This document shows positions 40,561 through 51,118 of a stretch of DNA of 64,000 nucleotides, in pieces; the stretch's first letter is position 1; every line of letters starts with the position of its first letter. The notes under the pieces were generated by a model. The model was not told the DNA's origin and did not search any database. It saw nothing but the letters and a program-made list of their open reading frames with translations. A program made the position numbers and the translations under genes. This DNA comes from Ralstonia sp. TCR112 (GTDB lineage Bacteria > Pseudomonadota > Gammaproteobacteria > Burkholderiales > Burkholderiaceae): contig NZ_VOSS01000005.1 of NCBI RefSeq assembly GCF_007997035.1, positions 78,402-142,401 on the forward strand. Direction: 5' to 3'.

Positions 40561-42378
40561 ATGGACCGCATTTTGAAGAACACCAGCGTGCGCGCTGGCC
40601 TGCTTGCGATTCTGATCACCTTTGCATCGATGATCGTCGTCGGGGCGGTGGTGGGTGTGCTGGCCCTTCGCACCACCAACACGGCTACCGAGCGCGTGCA
40701 TGAGATTTCCGACCGCAGCATGCTGTTGAACGACGCGTACAAGGACATGCAGCGGGCGCGCACCGGCATGTCGCGCCTGTACAGCGTCCTGCGGGAGAAC
40801 ATGGATGACGCTGCCAAGACGGCGGCGCTCGCCAGCTCGGACAAAGGCCTGAAGAAGGCAATCGAACAGGTGGAAGCCTTCAAGAATGCGCCACGCATCG
40901 AAGGTGTAGACGAGTCGCTGCGCCAGGCGATCGTCCAGGCCGCACAGACGCACATCGAAGCCGTGCAGCGCGCCCTGGCGGCTTTGCGCGCCGGTGATGC
41001 CGCAGCCTATGCCCCGATCAATTACAAAGATGTGACCGATACCGGTGCGGCGTGGTCGGTGCAGATCGAGAATTTCCAACAGCTCGTGAAGAAGCTTGCC
41101 AAGGACGAGGCCGACAACGGCCGCGCGCGCTATGAAACGATTCTGAAGTTCGTGGCGCTTGGTATTGCGATGGCGCTGGCGTTGATCGTGGCGGTGTTCT
41201 ACGGGCTCAAGGCCTTCGTGATCACGCCGCTCAACGAAGCCGTGACCGTGCTGAGCCGCGTGGCTGAAGGCGATCTGGCGGTGCACGTCAAAACGGGCGG
41301 CCGCAATGAGCTGGGCCGCTTGCTGGCTGCCGTGGCCCGCATGCGCGAAAGCCTGGTCAACACCGTGCGCCAGGTACGCCACAGCTCCGATTCGGTCAAC
41401 ACCGGCGCGCACGAGATCGCCAGCGGCAACCTCGATCTGTCGACGCGTACGGAGCAGCAGTCTGCCTCGCTGGAAAAGACCGCCGCGAGCATGGAGCAGA
41501 TGACCTCCACCGTGACCAACAATTCGGAGAATGCCCGTCAGGCCAGCGCGCTGGCGTCGAATGCGGCGGACCTCGCTTCGCGCGGCGGCGACGTGGTGCG
41601 CGGCGTGGTGGCCACCATGGACGACATCAGCGCGGGCTCCCGCAAGATGGCCGACATCATTGGCGTGATTGACGGCATTGCCTTCCAGACCAACATCTTG
41701 GCGCTCAACGCTGCCGTGGAAGCCGCCCGCGCCGGTGAGCAGGGCCGCGGCTTTGCCGTGGTGGCTGGTGAAGTGCGCGCGCTCGCGCAGCGCAGCGCTG
41801 CCGCCGCCAAGGAAATCAAGACGCTGATCGACGATTCGGTGTCGCGCGTGCAAGCGGGCCACACGCAGGTTGCGCAGGCCGGCGAGACCATCAACGAGAC
41901 GGTGGAGGCCGTGCGTCGCGTCGCCAATATCGTTGAGGACATTGCTTCCGCCTCGGCCGAGCAGACGCAAGGCATCCTGCAGATCGGTCAGGCCGTGACA
42001 GAAATGGAGCAGGTGACGCAGCAGAACGCAGCGCTGGTCGAACAGGCCGCTGCCGCCGCGCAGTCGCTTGAAGAACAGGCGCAGAACCTCACGCAGGTGG
42101 TGTCGCAGTTCCGGCTGGATGGGGCAGAGATTGCCGCAATGGCCGCGACGAAACCCCAGAAGGTTGCAAAGCCTGAAGCCAAGGCCGCTGCAAAGCCGGT
42201 CAGCACGGTCAAGCCCGCGCGAACCGCGCTGCGCAAGCGTGAGCCAAAGATGGCAGCTGAGCCGGTGGCTTCTGTGCCGGCAGCACCCGCCGCTGCCGTT
42301 TCTGCCGCTGCTCCGGCTCGCAAGCAACCGCTGGCTGTGGCCGGCGGCGGTTCCGACGCCGATTGGGAAACCTTCTGA
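40561..42378 (+). CDS. Methyl-accepting chemotaxis protein with four-helix sensor
   Basis: A 605-residue receptor from the ATG at 40561 (GGAGA upstream), 69 bases after the previous receptor. The N-terminal membrane segment (LLAILITFASMIVVGAVVGVL) is followed by a four-helix-bundle (Tar-type) periplasmic domain to about residue 190, a second membrane segment (ALGIAMALALIVAVFYGL), HAMP and the signalling domain. The tip region is almost identical to that of its neighbour, pointing to duplication with sensor replacement. It too ends in DWETF. Confidence 0.95.
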   Translation: MDRILKNTSVRAGLLAILITFASMIVVGAVVGVLALRTTNTATERVHEISDRSMLLNDAYKDMQRARTGMSRLYSVLRENMDDAAKTAALASSDKGLKKAIEQVEAFKNAPRIEGVDESLRQAIVQAAQTHIEAVQRALAALRAGDAAAYAPINYKDVTDTGAAWSVQIENFQQLVKKLAKDEADNGRARYETILKFVALGIAMALALIVAVFYGLKAFVITPLNEAVTVLSRVAEGDLAVHVKTGGRNELGRLLAAVARMRESLVNTVRQVRHSSDSVNTGAHEIASGNLDLSTRTEQQSASLEKTAASMEQMTSTVTNNSENARQASALASNAADLASRGGDVVRGVVATMDDISAGSRKMADIIGVIDGIAFQTNILALNAAVEAARAGEQGRGFAVVAGEVRALAQRSAAAAKEIKTLIDDSVSRVQAGHTQVAQAGETINETVEAVRRVANIVEDIASASAEQTQGILQIGQAVTEMEQVTQQNAALVEQAAAAAQSLEEQAQNLTQVVSQFRLDGAEIAAMAATKPQKVAKPEAKAAAKPVSTVKPARTALRKREPKMAAEPVASVPAAPAAAVSAAAPARKQPLAVAGGGSDADWETF

Positions 42379-42390
42379 TCGGTCGGGAAC

Positions 42391-43095
42391 TCAGGCTTCG
42401 AGCGCTGGGCCATCGATGCGTTTGGCCCAGCTTTCCACCTCGCCGCGCGCGAGGCGGCCCTCGACCAGCTTGCGCCATGACGGCGTGAGCGGCAGCGTCA
42501 GCATGTCGGCCAGCGCTGCACGGTCGAGCATGTTGCGGTAAAGCACGTCCAGCACACGCGACAGTGGCCATTGCGGCCATGGGCGCTCAAGCCATTCGAG
42601 CGTATCGCCCGCGCGCAGCGTGCCGCCTTCCAGAACCCGGTAATACCAGCCCGTGCGGCCCGTGTGTTGCACGCGGCGCGCCATGTCGCGCGTGTTGAAG
42701 CGGTCATTGAGCTTCCAGCACGGCTGGCGCAGTTGCGACACTTCCAGCACCACGCTCCCCGCGCGCAGGCGGTCGCCCACGCAGATGTCCGCTTCGCTGA
42801 TGCCCGTCGTGCTCAAGTTCTCGCCAAACGCGCCGGGCTGGGCGAGCACCGGCTGTGCGCCGATATCCGCTTGCCAAGCCGCGTAGTGGTCGAAGGGGTA
42901 GTGATGAATCGCCTTGTCAGGGCCGCCGTGCACTCGCAGATCGCCTTGCTCATCGCCAACGATGCCGTTGATGCCGACTTCCACCGCGTCGCGCACGGCG
43001 CGCTTGTCGATGGCGCTGCGGGAGCCCGGGCGCGTGTAGTCGACCGCGCGCCCGGTGAGCACGGTGTCGATGCGGATGGGGCCGGGCAGCGTCAT
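42391..43095 (-). CDS. MOSC domain protein (YiiM-like)
   Basis: A 234-residue protein with the MOSC fold: GDLRVHGGPDKAIHHYPFDHY and the conserved cysteine in LRQPCWKLNDRF, followed by a C-terminal helical 3-alpha domain as in YiiM. These proteins bind molybdenum cofactor and act in N-hydroxylated base reduction. I start at the ATG at 43095, which overlaps the stop of the amidotransferase gene, so the two are co-expressed. Confidence 0.88.
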   Translation of the reverse strand: MTLPGPIRIDTVLTGRAVDYTRPGSRSAIDKRAVRDAVEVGINGIVGDEQGDLRVHGGPDKAIHHYPFDHYAAWQADIGAQPVLAQPGAFGENLSTTGISEADICVGDRLRAGSVVLEVSQLRQPCWKLNDRFNTRDMARRVQHTGRTGWYYRVLEGGTLRAGDTLEWLERPWPQWPLSRVLDVLYRNMLDRAALADMLTLPLTPSWRKLVEGRLARGEVESWAKRIDGPALEA

Positions 43096-43826
43096 GCGGC
43101 CTCCGCGCGATCCAGCCAAGCGGTAAAGACCTCGCGCGCGCGTTGCGACAGGCGTTCCGCGACGGCCGGTACCTGCGCCCGCAACGCACGTGGGTCGATG
43201 CCCGCCGCGCCGAGTTCCGCCGCATGCCCGATCAGCCACGCTTCCAGCTCCTCCAGATTTGCCTCCAGATGGAATTGCAGCGCGAGTGCGTGGTTGCCGA
43301 TGGCGAAGGCCTGTTCTGAACAGACTGCCGTGAACGCCAGCCGTTGCGCGCCAGGCGGCAAGTCGTATCGATCGCCATGCCAATGCAGCACCGGCGTGCC
43401 GTCGGCCAGCGGCGCGAGCGGTGAGTCTGTGCCTGCAGCCGTGAGCGTGATGGGGGCAAAGCCGATCTCCTTCACGCCCATCGGCTTGACCGCCGCGCCG
43501 AGCGCCCGGGCCATCAGCTGCGCACCCAGGCAGATGCCCAGCAGCGGCTTGCGGGCCGCCAGCCGTTGCGCAATGGCGGCTGCTTCATCGCGTACGAACG
43601 GATACGTTGCATCGTCGTACGCACCGATCGGCCCGCCCAGCACGATGAGCAGATCGGCATTCACCATGTCGTCCGTCGGCACCGGCTGGACACCTACGTC
43701 AACGGTGCGCACCGTGTAGCCGCGCGCCTTGAGGACCGGCTGGAGAAGGCCGAGGTGCTCGAATGGAACGTGGCGCAGGGCGAGGGCGGTTTTCATGGCA
43801 GGCGGTGGCGTTGAGGGGGAGCTCAT
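43092..43826 (-). CDS. Class I glutamine amidotransferase-like protein
   Basis: A 244-residue GATase1-fold protein with the nucleophile in LLGICLGAQL and the His in ALQFHLEANLEE. The fold is stand-alone, not fused to a synthetase, as in the GMP-synthase-like hydrolases of unknown substrate. Either the first ATG (43826) or Met11 may start the protein. It overlaps the MOSC gene by four bases. Confidence 0.88.
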   Translation of the reverse strand: MSSPSTPPPAMKTALALRHVPFEHLGLLQPVLKARGYTVRTVDVGVQPVPTDDMVNADLLIVLGGPIGAYDDATYPFVRDEAAAIAQRLAARKPLLGICLGAQLMARALGAAVKPMGVKEIGFAPITLTAAGTDSPLAPLADGTPVLHWHGDRYDLPPGAQRLAFTAVCSEQAFAIGNHALALQFHLEANLEELEAWLIGHAAELGAAGIDPRALRAQVPAVAERLSQRAREVFTAWLDRAEAA

Positions 43827-44042
43827 TGTGAATGAGGAGCGCGGCCCGCAAAACCCGTGCGGTTTGCGGGGGATTGTTGCGGGACGCGGCGCATTCCCGA
43901 TGCACCTTGCAATCTGCCTTCTATCGACCTCAGTGCGGCGCCCCTTGCGTTATCCCAGCCAACCGGTGCCGAAGCCGGGATGTGCTGTTTTATTGAGCGA
44001 ACCACGTTTTCGGGCAGCCGCGTACTGCTGGATAGCCGAAAC

Positions 44043-44072
44043 AAAAAGCCCTCGCACTGGGCGAGGGCTTTT
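44043..44072. terminator. Bidirectional intrinsic terminator
   Basis: GCCCTCGC and GCGAGGGC form an eight-base-pair stem with a five-base loop, A-run on the left and T-run on the right. It lies 20 bases from the stop of suhB, which it should terminate; no clear plus-strand gene precedes it. Confidence 0.85.
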
Positions 44073-44091
44073 CAACGCGTGCTTGAAGCAA

Positions 44092-44904
44092 TCAAGCCTC
44101 AGCCCTCGACCGCGAAAACGGCGAGGTGATCTTGATCATCTGCACGAAAGCCTTCGGGTTGCCGGCCAGGATTTCGCCTTGGTCCAGATACCCCGATTCG
44201 CCGGTGTAGTTGCCCACCAGACCGCCCGATTCCGTCACCAGCAACGAGCCGGCGGCCATGTCCCACTTGCTCAGGCCTTGCTCGAAGAAGCCGTCGAGGC
44301 GGCCGCAGGCGACGTAGGCGAGGTCCAGCGCGGCGGCGCCGGGGCGACGCAGGCCGGCGCAGTTTTCCGTCATGGTCGCAAACAGGCGGGTGTAGTCGTA
44401 CAGGCCTTCCAGATCGCGGTAGGGGAAGCCGGTGCCGATCAGGCAGTCGGCCAGCTTGTCGCGGCGCGTGACGCGGATGCGGCGGTTGTTCAGGAACGCG
44501 CCGGCGCCCTTGGAAGCGGTGAAGAGCTCGTCGCGCGTCGGGTCGTACACCACGGCCTGCGTGACGACGCCACGCTGCATCAGCGCGATCGATACGCCAT
44601 ATTGCGGGAAGCCGTGGATGAAGTTGGTCGTGCCGTCGAGCGGGTCGATCACCCAGACGTTTTCGCTGGCGGTTTCGCCGTCGGCCCAGGATTGGCCGGA
44701 CTCTTCCGCTAGAATCGCGTGATCGGGGTAGGCAGTCTTGATGACCTCGATGATCGCCGCTTCAGCTGCGCGGTCGACTTCGGTGACGAAATCGTTGTGT
44801 TGTTTGCGCTCGGTGCGCAGGCTATCGACGTCGAAGGACGCGCGGTTGATGACGGTGCCGGCCTTGCGAGCTGCCCGGACGGCGATATTGAGCATCGGAT
44901 GCAT
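44092..44904 (-). CDS. suhB: Inositol-1-monophosphatase SuhB
   Basis: The 270-residue protein has the metal-binding motifs of the family: [15 protein letters not shown] and the C-terminal [16 protein letters not shown]. SuhB hydrolyses inositol phosphates and also acts in rRNA antitermination. The gene is divergent from trmJ and followed by a strong terminator. The length is usual for the family. Confidence 0.95.
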   Translation of the reverse strand: MHPMLNIAVRAARKAGTVINRASFDVDSLRTERKQHNDFVTEVDRAAEAAIIEVIKTAYPDHAILAEESGQSWADGETASENVWVIDPLDGTTNFIHGFPQYGVSIALMQRGVVTQAVVYDPTRDELFTASKGAGAFLNNRRIRVTRRDKLADCLIGTGFPYRDLEGLYDYTRLFATMTENCAGLRRPGAAALDLAYVACGRLDGFFEQGLSKWDMAAGSLLVTESGGLVGNYTGESGYLDQGEILAGNPKAFVQMIKITSPFSRSRAEA

Positions 44905-45074
44905 GTGGGATCTCCGCGCCTGGCGCGCCGATTTTTCGGAAGCGGCCGCAGGCGAAACAACACAACGAATTGTAGAAGAACGAGCGGCGGGCCAATCTCG
45001 CGATCCTGCCCGCCGTCAAAAGAGTGGCCGTATTGTATATGAACCCCGCCTCCGGCGCCGCGCGAATTGCGCCA

Positions 45075-45923
45075 ATGAGCGCTCCAAACACCAACCCTGC
45101 CGACCCGGAAACGCTGCGCCAGCGCGCCGCGCGGTGCCGTTTCGTGCTGGTCGAGACCAGTCACCCCGGCAATGTCGGCTCCACGGCACGTGCGCTCAAG
45201 ACGATGGGGTTTGGCGAGCCCGGCAGCTTCGTGCTCGTCCGCCCGCGCGAGGCCGAGGCCCAACGCCACGCCGATGCCGTTGCCATGGCAAGCGGCGCCG
45301 ATGACGTGCTGGCCGCCGCCCGGGTGGTCGACGACATTGGGGAAGCGCTGGCCGGCGCCTCGCTGACCATTGCATTGACTGCGCGCCCGCGCGAATTCGG
45401 GCCCCGCCGAATCGGCCCGCGCGCTGCGGCAGAAGAGGTGGCTGCATTGCTGGCTGCGCCGGGCGCCACCGTCGCCTTCGTCTTCGGCAACGAGCGATTC
45501 GGCTTGCCCAACGAGGTGGTGGAGCGCTGCCACGTCGTCACGCACATTCCAGCCAACCCGGCGTATGCCTCGCTGAACCTGTCGCAGGCGGTGCAGTTGA
45601 TTGCGTACGAGGTCCGCATGGCGCTGCTGGCCGGCACCGGCACGGGCGACACCCGCATGGAAGGCGTCGGCTTTGTCGGCGAGCCAGCTACCGCCGAGCA
45701 GATCGACGGCATGTTCGAACATCTGGAGCAGGGCTTGGTCGAGATCGGTTTTCTCGACCCGGCCCAGCCGAAAAAGCTGATGCCGCGCCTGCGGCGTCTG
45801 TTCGCCCGCACGCAGCTGGAGACCGAAGAGGTCAACATCTTGCGCGGAATCGCCAAGCGCATGCTCGGCCGCCGCGCTGCAGCGACCACGCCACCCACCG
45901 GCGCTGCCGACGACTGTCGCTGA
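45075..45923 (+). CDS. trmJ: tRNA (cytidine/uridine-2'-O-)-methyltransferase TrmJ
   Basis: A 282-residue SPOUT-family methyltransferase from the ATG at 45075. It has SHPGNVGSTARALKTMGF, FGNERFGLPN and NPAYASLNLSQAVQLIAYE, the three knot motifs that bind S-adenosylmethionine. A C-terminal helical extension is typical of TrmJ, which modifies position 32 of tRNA. An in-frame ATG at 45024 exists but adds a segment without similarity. It is followed by cysE, a common betaproteobacterial order. Confidence 0.92.
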   Translation: MSAPNTNPADPETLRQRAARCRFVLVETSHPGNVGSTARALKTMGFGEPGSFVLVRPREAEAQRHADAVAMASGADDVLAAARVVDDIGEALAGASLTIALTARPREFGPRRIGPRAAAEEVAALLAAPGATVAFVFGNERFGLPNEVVERCHVVTHIPANPAYASLNLSQAVQLIAYEVRMALLAGTGTGDTRMEGVGFVGEPATAEQIDGMFEHLEQGLVEIGFLDPAQPKKLMPRLRRLFARTQLETEEVNILRGIAKRMLGRRAAATTPPTGAADDCR

Positions 45924-46070
45924 TCGCCCTGAACGCCGCCCGTTGTTGATCAAACCGGGCGGCATCCCCTGCATGTCTGGTTAAAACCCTTGCCGCAGCG
46001 CGGTAAGGCAATGCCTTACACTGCCCTCAGCGCATCGCGCATATAGATATAACGATCCACACACCTCAAG

Positions 46071-46817
46071 ATGTTCACACGCATTCGCGAAGATATCGGC
46101 GCCATCATGGAGCGAGACCCGGCCGCGCGCAGCCGCTGGGAAGTGCTGACCTGCTACCCAGGCCTGCACGCCATCATCGTCCATCGAATCGCGCATGCGT
46201 GTTGGCACAGCGGCTTCCGGTGGCTGGGGCGGTGGTTCTCGCACCTCGGGCGTTTCCTTACCGGCATCGAGATCCACCCCGGCGCGACGGTCGGCCGGCG
46301 CGTGTTCATCGACCACGGCATGGGCGTCGTGATTGGCGAGACCGCTGAGATCGGTGACGACTGCACGATCTACCAGGGTGTCACGCTGGGCGGCACGTCG
46401 CTCTACAAGGGCGCCAAGCGGCATCCGACGCTCGGCAAGGGCGTGGTGGTCAGTGCAGGCGCCAAGGTGCTGGGCGGTTTTGTCATCGGGGACGGGGCGC
46501 GCGTCGGCTCCAATGCGGTCGTGCTCAAGCCGGTGCCACCGGGGGCAACGGCGGTTGGCATTCCGGCGCGCATCATCGAGCGTGATGTGGCGACCGAGGC
46601 GCGGTCTGCGCTCAAGCAGGAGTTTTCCGCGTATGGCATCACACCGGATGCGGACGATCCTGTATCGCTGGCGCTTAAACGGCTGATCGACCACAGCGAG
46701 CTTCAGCAGGAACGCATCGAGTCGATTCTTTCCGCGCTGGATCGCCTGGGCGCGCACCTGGAAAACTCGCCGAACGATCCGTTCGATGCGAGCGAGCTGA
46801 AGCGGATGCTCAAGTAA
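46071..46817 (+). CDS. cysE: Serine O-acetyltransferase CysE
   Basis: The 248-residue protein has an N-terminal helical domain and a left-handed beta-helix with hexapeptide repeats ([35 protein letters not shown]). It catalyses the first step of cysteine synthesis from serine and acetyl-CoA. The ATG follows an intergenic region of 147 bases with an inverted repeat (GCCGCCCG/CGGGCGGC) probably ending trmJ. Confidence 0.95.
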   Translation: MFTRIREDIGAIMERDPAARSRWEVLTCYPGLHAIIVHRIAHACWHSGFRWLGRWFSHLGRFLTGIEIHPGATVGRRVFIDHGMGVVIGETAEIGDDCTIYQGVTLGGTSLYKGAKRHPTLGKGVVVSAGAKVLGGFVIGDGARVGSNAVVLKPVPPGATAVGIPARIIERDVATEARSALKQEFSAYGITPDADDPVSLALKRLIDHSELQQERIESILSALDRLGAHLENSPNDPFDASELKRMLK

Positions 46818-46838
46818 GCAAGGGCAGGTGGCGGCAGA

Positions 46839-47657
46839 TCATGCCGCCACTTGCTCGACCGTCAGTGCGCCGTCCTGCAGCTTGAGGAAACTGCCGCGCG
46901 GCTGCGCTTGATCGAAATCCCAGTCGGAAAGAACCCAGCGGTCACCGCTCGGCTCGTGATGCAGTTGCGGGCGGTGCGTGTGGCCGTGGATCAGCGTGCT
47001 GGAATTCGATGCCTTGAGCAGCGCATCCACCGCTTCGGGTGCGACGTCGCCCATCATTGCGGCGGCGCGGGGCTCACCGGCGACATTGGCGGACATGGCG
47101 CGGCCGGCTTCGCTTTCCGCGCGCATCTTCTGCGCGATCTTCAGCCGCCAGCGCAGCGGCATCGCCAGGAATATCGACTGCACCCAGCGCTTGCGCGTCC
47201 AGTGGCGAAAGCGCATGTACGCCCTGTCGTGCGTGCAGAGCGCGTCGCCGTGGGCGAGCGCGATACGCTGGCCATCGTCTGCTTCGAGCACGGAGGGATC
47301 GGGCAGCAGCGTGGCGTGCGCAGCCTTCAGAAAACGCTTGCCGAGCAGAAAGTCCCGATTGCCGTGCATAAACAGCACGCGCGTGCCAGCCCCGGCCAGT
47401 TCAGCGAGCAAGCTGGCGATGTGCTGGTGGAACGGATCCGCGAGTTCTTCATCGCCGACCCAGTATTCGAAGAAGTCACCCAGGATGACGAGCGTGCTTG
47501 CCTCGCGGGCGCGCGTGCGCAGAAAACGCTCGAACGCGGCGGCGGTGGCCGGCATGCTGGCCGTCAGGTGCAGATCCGAAATAAAAAACACCGGCCCGGA
47601 AACCCGGACCGGTGTCTTCAGCGCGGAGGCCTGTGCGGCGTGCGCTGCCTCGATCAT
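46839..47657 (-). CDS. lpxH: UDP-2,3-diacylglucosamine diphosphatase LpxH
   Basis: A 272-residue calcineurin-like phosphoesterase with metal sites in [23 protein letters not shown] and the C-terminal HGHTHRPQ. It makes lipid X in the lipid A pathway at the inner membrane. The first 20 residues extend past the usual start. The gene overlaps ppiB by four bases, so the two are coupled. Confidence 0.95.
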   Translation of the reverse strand: MIEAAHAAQASALKTPVRVSGPVFFISDLHLTASMPATAAAFERFLRTRAREASTLVILGDFFEYWVGDEELADPFHQHIASLLAELAGAGTRVLFMHGNRDFLLGKRFLKAAHATLLPDPSVLEADDGQRIALAHGDALCTHDRAYMRFRHWTRKRWVQSIFLAMPLRWRLKIAQKMRAESEAGRAMSANVAGEPRAAAMMGDVAPEAVDALLKASNSSTLIHGHTHRPQLHHEPSGDRWVLSDWDFDQAQPRGSFLKLQDGALTVEQVAA

Positions 47658-48160
47658 TCGATCACTTCGGCGCTTTCGATGATCACGTCTTCCATCGGCA
47701 CGTCTTGGTGGAAACCGCGGTTGCCCGTGCGCACCGAACGGATCTTGTCGACCACGTCCATGCCTTCGGTCACCTTCCCGAACACGGCGTAGCCCCAGCC
47801 TTGCGGCGTCGGCGACGTGTGGTTCAGGAAGTCGTTGTCGACCGTGTTGATGAAGAACTGGGCCGTGGCCGAGTGCGGATCGTTGGTGCGTGCCATGGCA
47901 ATGGCGCCGCGCTCGTTCTTCAGGCCGTTGTTGGCTTCGTTGTCGATCGGAGCCTTCGTGGGCTTCTGGTTCATCTTCTCGCCCGGCTCGAAGCCGCCGC
48001 CCTGGATCATGAAGCCCTTGATGACGCGGTGGAACACCGTGCCGTTGTAGTGGCCATCCTTCACATAGGAGACGAAGTTGGCAACCGACTTCGGTGCCTT
48101 CTCAGCGTCCAGGGCCAGGGTGATGTCGCCGTGGTTGGTGTGCAGCTTGACTTGGGTCAT
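47654..48160 (-). CDS. ppiB: Cytoplasmic peptidyl-prolyl cis-trans isomerase (cyclophilin)
   Basis: A 168-residue cyclophilin without signal peptide, with [18 protein letters not shown] and the later [18 protein letters not shown]. It catalyses proline isomerisation in the cytoplasm. It is one of two tandem cyclophilin genes, the other being periplasmic. Confidence 0.95.
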   Translation of the reverse strand: MTQVKLHTNHGDITLALDAEKAPKSVANFVSYVKDGHYNGTVFHRVIKGFMIQGGGFEPGEKMNQKPTKAPIDNEANNGLKNERGAIAMARTNDPHSATAQFFINTVDNDFLNHTSPTPQGWGYAVFGKVTEGMDVVDKIRSVRTGNRGFHQDVPMEDVIIESAEVIE

Positions 48161-48189
48161 GGTGAATTCCTTGGGTGGGGCAAAAAGCG

Positions 48190-48771
48190 TTACTTGGAGA
48201 CGACGGTGGCCGATTCAATCAAGATCGGCTTCACGGGCACGTTCTGGTGCGGGAGCTTGGTGGTGGTTTCCACCGCCTTGATCTTGTCGATGGTGTCGGT
48301 GCCCTCGACGACCTTGCCGAAGACGGTATAGCCGTAACCGTCCTGACCAGGGTAGTTCAGCATGTTGTTGTCGACCACGTTCACGTAGAACTGCGCCGTG
48401 GCGGAGTTCGGGTCCATGGTGCGCGCCATGGCGATCGTGTACTTGTCGTTCTTCAGGCCGTTCTTCGATTCGATTTCGACCGGCGGGCGCGTGTCCTTCT
48501 GCTTCATGTCTGCCGTGAAGCCGCCGCCCTGGATCATGAAGCCGTCCATCACGCGGTGGAAGATCGTGCCCTTGTAGAAGCCGTCCTTCACGTACTGCAG
48601 GAAGTTGGCGACCGTCTTGGGCGCCTTGTCCGGATACACCTCAACGGTGAAGTTGCCCATCGACGTCTTGAACTGGACGCGCGGCGCGGACGCGGTGGCT
48701 GCCGTGGCGGCGGTGGCGGTTACGGCCAGTGCACACACGAGCCCGGCAAAGAGGAAGCGGATACGGAGCAT
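48190..48771 (-). CDS. ppiA: Periplasmic peptidyl-prolyl cis-trans isomerase (cyclophilin)
   Basis: A 193-residue cyclophilin with an N-terminal signal peptide ([20 protein letters not shown]), so exported. The catalytic region [15 protein letters not shown] is intact, with [18 protein letters not shown] after it. It lies 29 bases upstream of ppiB in the same direction; the high similarity of the two suggests duplication followed by different targeting. Confidence 0.93.
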   Translation of the reverse strand: MLRIRFLFAGLVCALAVTATAATAATASAPRVQFKTSMGNFTVEVYPDKAPKTVANFLQYVKDGFYKGTIFHRVMDGFMIQGGGFTADMKQKDTRPPVEIESKNGLKNDKYTIAMARTMDPNSATAQFYVNVVDNNMLNYPGQDGYGYTVFGKVVEGTDTIDKIKAVETTTKLPHQNVPVKPILIESATVVSK

Positions 48772-48822
48772 GGTCAGCGAGAGAGAACTTGGGGTGGGAA
48801 AAGCAGGATCGGCTGCGTCTTT

Positions 48823-49473
48823 TTATTGACGCTTGGCCGGCTTGGCGCTCACGCCGCTGGCTGCAGGCAGCGTGGTCGGGGCAGGTTTGGACGCGGGGTG
48901 CACACCCGGCAGATCGGGCAGGGCATCCAGGCGTGCACGCGCGGTGGCGTTCTTCGGGTTCAGCTTGATGGCGCTTTGGTACGACTGCGCGGCCAGGCGG
49001 ACGTAGACATCGCCCAGATTGGATTGCGCCAGCGCATTTTCCGGCGCTACGCGGTTCGCCATGATCAGGCTGTCGCGGGCACGGAGGAGTTCGCCGCGCT
49101 CGGCATACAGCGCGGCCAGGTTGATGTACGGCTCGGGCAGCTCCGGGAAGTCCTGCGTCATCTGGCTGAAGGCCACGATCGCGTCGTCGGCGCGGCCGAG
49201 GCCGGCAAGCGCCACGCCGCGCTGGAAGCGTGCCTGCGCGTTGCGCGGCTGGGAGGCGACGTCCTTGTCCAACTCGGCCAGTGCCTCGGCGTATTGCTTC
49301 TTGGCCAACGCGTCGTCGATGCGCTTCTGGCGCGCGACCTGCGGCGCTTGCTGCGTGCTGGGCATCAAATCGGCCGGCAAGGCAAAGCCGGCGGTCTGGG
49401 CGAAGGCCGGTGCTGCCGACATGGCGAGCAGGCAAGCCAGGGTTGCAGCGGTCTGACGCAGCGGTCTGTTCAT
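48823..49473 (-). CDS. Exported tetratricopeptide-repeat protein
   Basis: A 216-residue protein from the ATG at 49473 with a signal peptide ending AMSAAPAFAQ. The central part contains TPR helices (AQARFQRGVALAGLGRADDA, NLAALYAERGELLRARDSL, SNLGDVYVRLAAQSYQSAI). It is probably a periplasmic adaptor. It stands upstream of the cyclophilin-lpxH genes in the same direction and may be the first gene of that operon. Confidence 0.85.
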   Translation of the reverse strand: MNRPLRQTAATLACLLAMSAAPAFAQTAGFALPADLMPSTQQAPQVARQKRIDDALAKKQYAEALAELDKDVASQPRNAQARFQRGVALAGLGRADDAIVAFSQMTQDFPELPEPYINLAALYAERGELLRARDSLIMANRVAPENALAQSNLGDVYVRLAAQSYQSAIKLNPKNATARARLDALPDLPGVHPASKPAPTTLPAASGVSAKPAKRQ

Positions 49474-49726
49474 GAGAATCGGTTCCGTTATACTCCGGCG
49501 CATTCTAACAAACCGTCTTTGTGCGCAGCAGCGGCCGTGCGCACCGGGAAAGGTTCTTGACGGGGAGCATGCCAGGCGCACCGGCAGGCCGCCCCGTCAG
49601 CGCAGTTCCGGTAAGATATGCCGCTAGTTTTGCAGGCGCCTCGCCGGCGCCGATTGCCTCCAATTTAGTCCGCCCGCAACGTTGTACCTCGCATGCGCGG
49701 CGCGCTGAGTCTCCCGACACCGCTTC

Positions 49727-51118
49727 ATGGAATCACTCAAGATTTACAACACGCTCGCGCGTGAGAAACAGACGTTCGTCCCCATCGAGCCCGGCCGCGT
49801 GCGCATGTACGTGTGCGGGATGACGGTGTACGACTACTGTCACGTGGGGCATGCGCGGGTCATGGTGGTGTTCGACATGGTGCAGCGGTGGCTGCGCGCG
49901 TCAGGTTACGAGGTGACCTACGTGCGCAACATCACCGACATCGACGACAAGATCATCAAGCGTGCGGTCGAGAACGGCGAGACGATGAGTGCGCTGACGG
50001 GCCGCTTCATCGCCGCCATGCACGAAGACGCCGATGCGCTCGGCGTGCAGCGCCCCGACCACGAGCCCCGCGCCACCGAATACGTGCCGCAGATGCTGAA
50101 CATGATCGGCAGGCTGCAGACGAACGGTCTCGCCTATCAGGCCACCGATGGCGACGTGAACTACGCGGTGCGCAAGTTTCCCGGTTACGGCAAGCTGTCG
50201 GGCAAGTCGCTCGAAGACCTGCGTGCGGGCGAGCGCGTGGCTGCCAACGATGCCAAGCAGGATCCGCTCGACTTCGTGTTGTGGAAATCCGCCAAGGCCG
50301 ATGAACCGGCCGAGTCGCGCTGGGCGTCGCCGTGGGGCGAGGGCCGCCCGGGCTGGCATATCGAGTGCTCGGCGATGAGCTGCGAGCTGCTGGGCGAGCA
50401 TTTCGACCTGCACGGTGGCGGCGCCGACCTGCAGTTCCCGCATCACGAGAACGAGATTGCCCAGTCCGAAGGCGCGACCGGCAAGACGTTCGTCAATACA
50501 TGGATGCACAACGGCTTCGTCCGTGTGAACGACGAGAAGATGTCGAAATCGCTCGGCAACTTCTTCACCATCCGCGATGTGCTGAAGGTGTACGACGCGG
50601 AGGTCGTGCGTTTCTTCATCCTGCGCTCGCACTATCGTAGCGACTTGAATTACAGCGACGCCCATCTCGATGATGCGCGCCACGCGCTCACGCGTTTGTA
50701 CACGGCGCTCAAGGATGTGCCGGCAGCGGCGGGTGCCAAGCCCGACTGGAACGAGTCGCACGGCAAGCGCTTCCTGGAAGCGATGAACGACGATTTCAAC
50801 ACGCCGGTCGCCGTGTCGGTGCTGTTTGAGCTGGCGAGCGAAGTGAACAAGACGCGCTCGCCCGAACTGGCCAGCCAGCTGGCCGCGCTGGCCGGCGTGA
50901 TGGGTTTGCTGGGCCGCGATCCGCACGCGTTCCTGCAGGGCGGCGTGTCGGCCGATGGCCTGGCCGCCGCCGAAGTGGAAGCGCGTATCGAGGAGCGCCG
51001 CGCCGCCAAGGCCGCTCGCGATTTCGCCCGTGCTGATGCCATCCGTGCCGATCTGCTCGCCGCCGGCATTGTCCTGGAAGACAAACCGGGTGGCCTGACC
51101 GAATGGAGACGCGCATGA
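49727..51118 (+). CDS. cysS: Cysteinyl-tRNA synthetase
   Basis: The 463-residue enzyme has the class I signatures: CHVGHARVM (HIGH-like) and EKMSKSLGN (KMSKS). The zinc ligands are in [10 protein letters not shown] and [12 protein letters not shown] and the pair [10 protein letters not shown]. It charges tRNA-Cys. It is divergent from the TPR gene, and its stop overlaps the next ATG. Confidence 0.97.
   Translation: MESLKIYNTLAREKQTFVPIEPGRVRMYVCGMTVYDYCHVGHARVMVVFDMVQRWLRASGYEVTYVRNITDIDDKIIKRAVENGETMSALTGRFIAAMHEDADALGVQRPDHEPRATEYVPQMLNMIGRLQTNGLAYQATDGDVNYAVRKFPGYGKLSGKSLEDLRAGERVAANDAKQDPLDFVLWKSAKADEPAESRWASPWGEGRPGWHIECSAMSCELLGEHFDLHGGGADLQFPHHENEIAQSEGATGKTFVNTWMHNGFVRVNDEKMSKSLGNFFTIRDVLKVYDAEVVRFFILRSHYRSDLNYSDAHLDDARHALTRLYTALKDVPAAAGAKPDWNESHGKRFLEAMNDDFNTPVAVSVLFELASEVNKTRSPELASQLAALAGVMGLLGRDPHAFLQGGVSADGLAAAEVEARIEERRAAKAARDFARADAIRADLLAAGIVLEDKPGGLTEWRRA

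Noticed and set aside
39670..42327. An 885-residue minus-strand frame opposite both chemoreceptors
   Set aside because: It is a shadow of the two receptor genes; its repeats mirror the duplicated signalling domains, and it has no sensible protein features.
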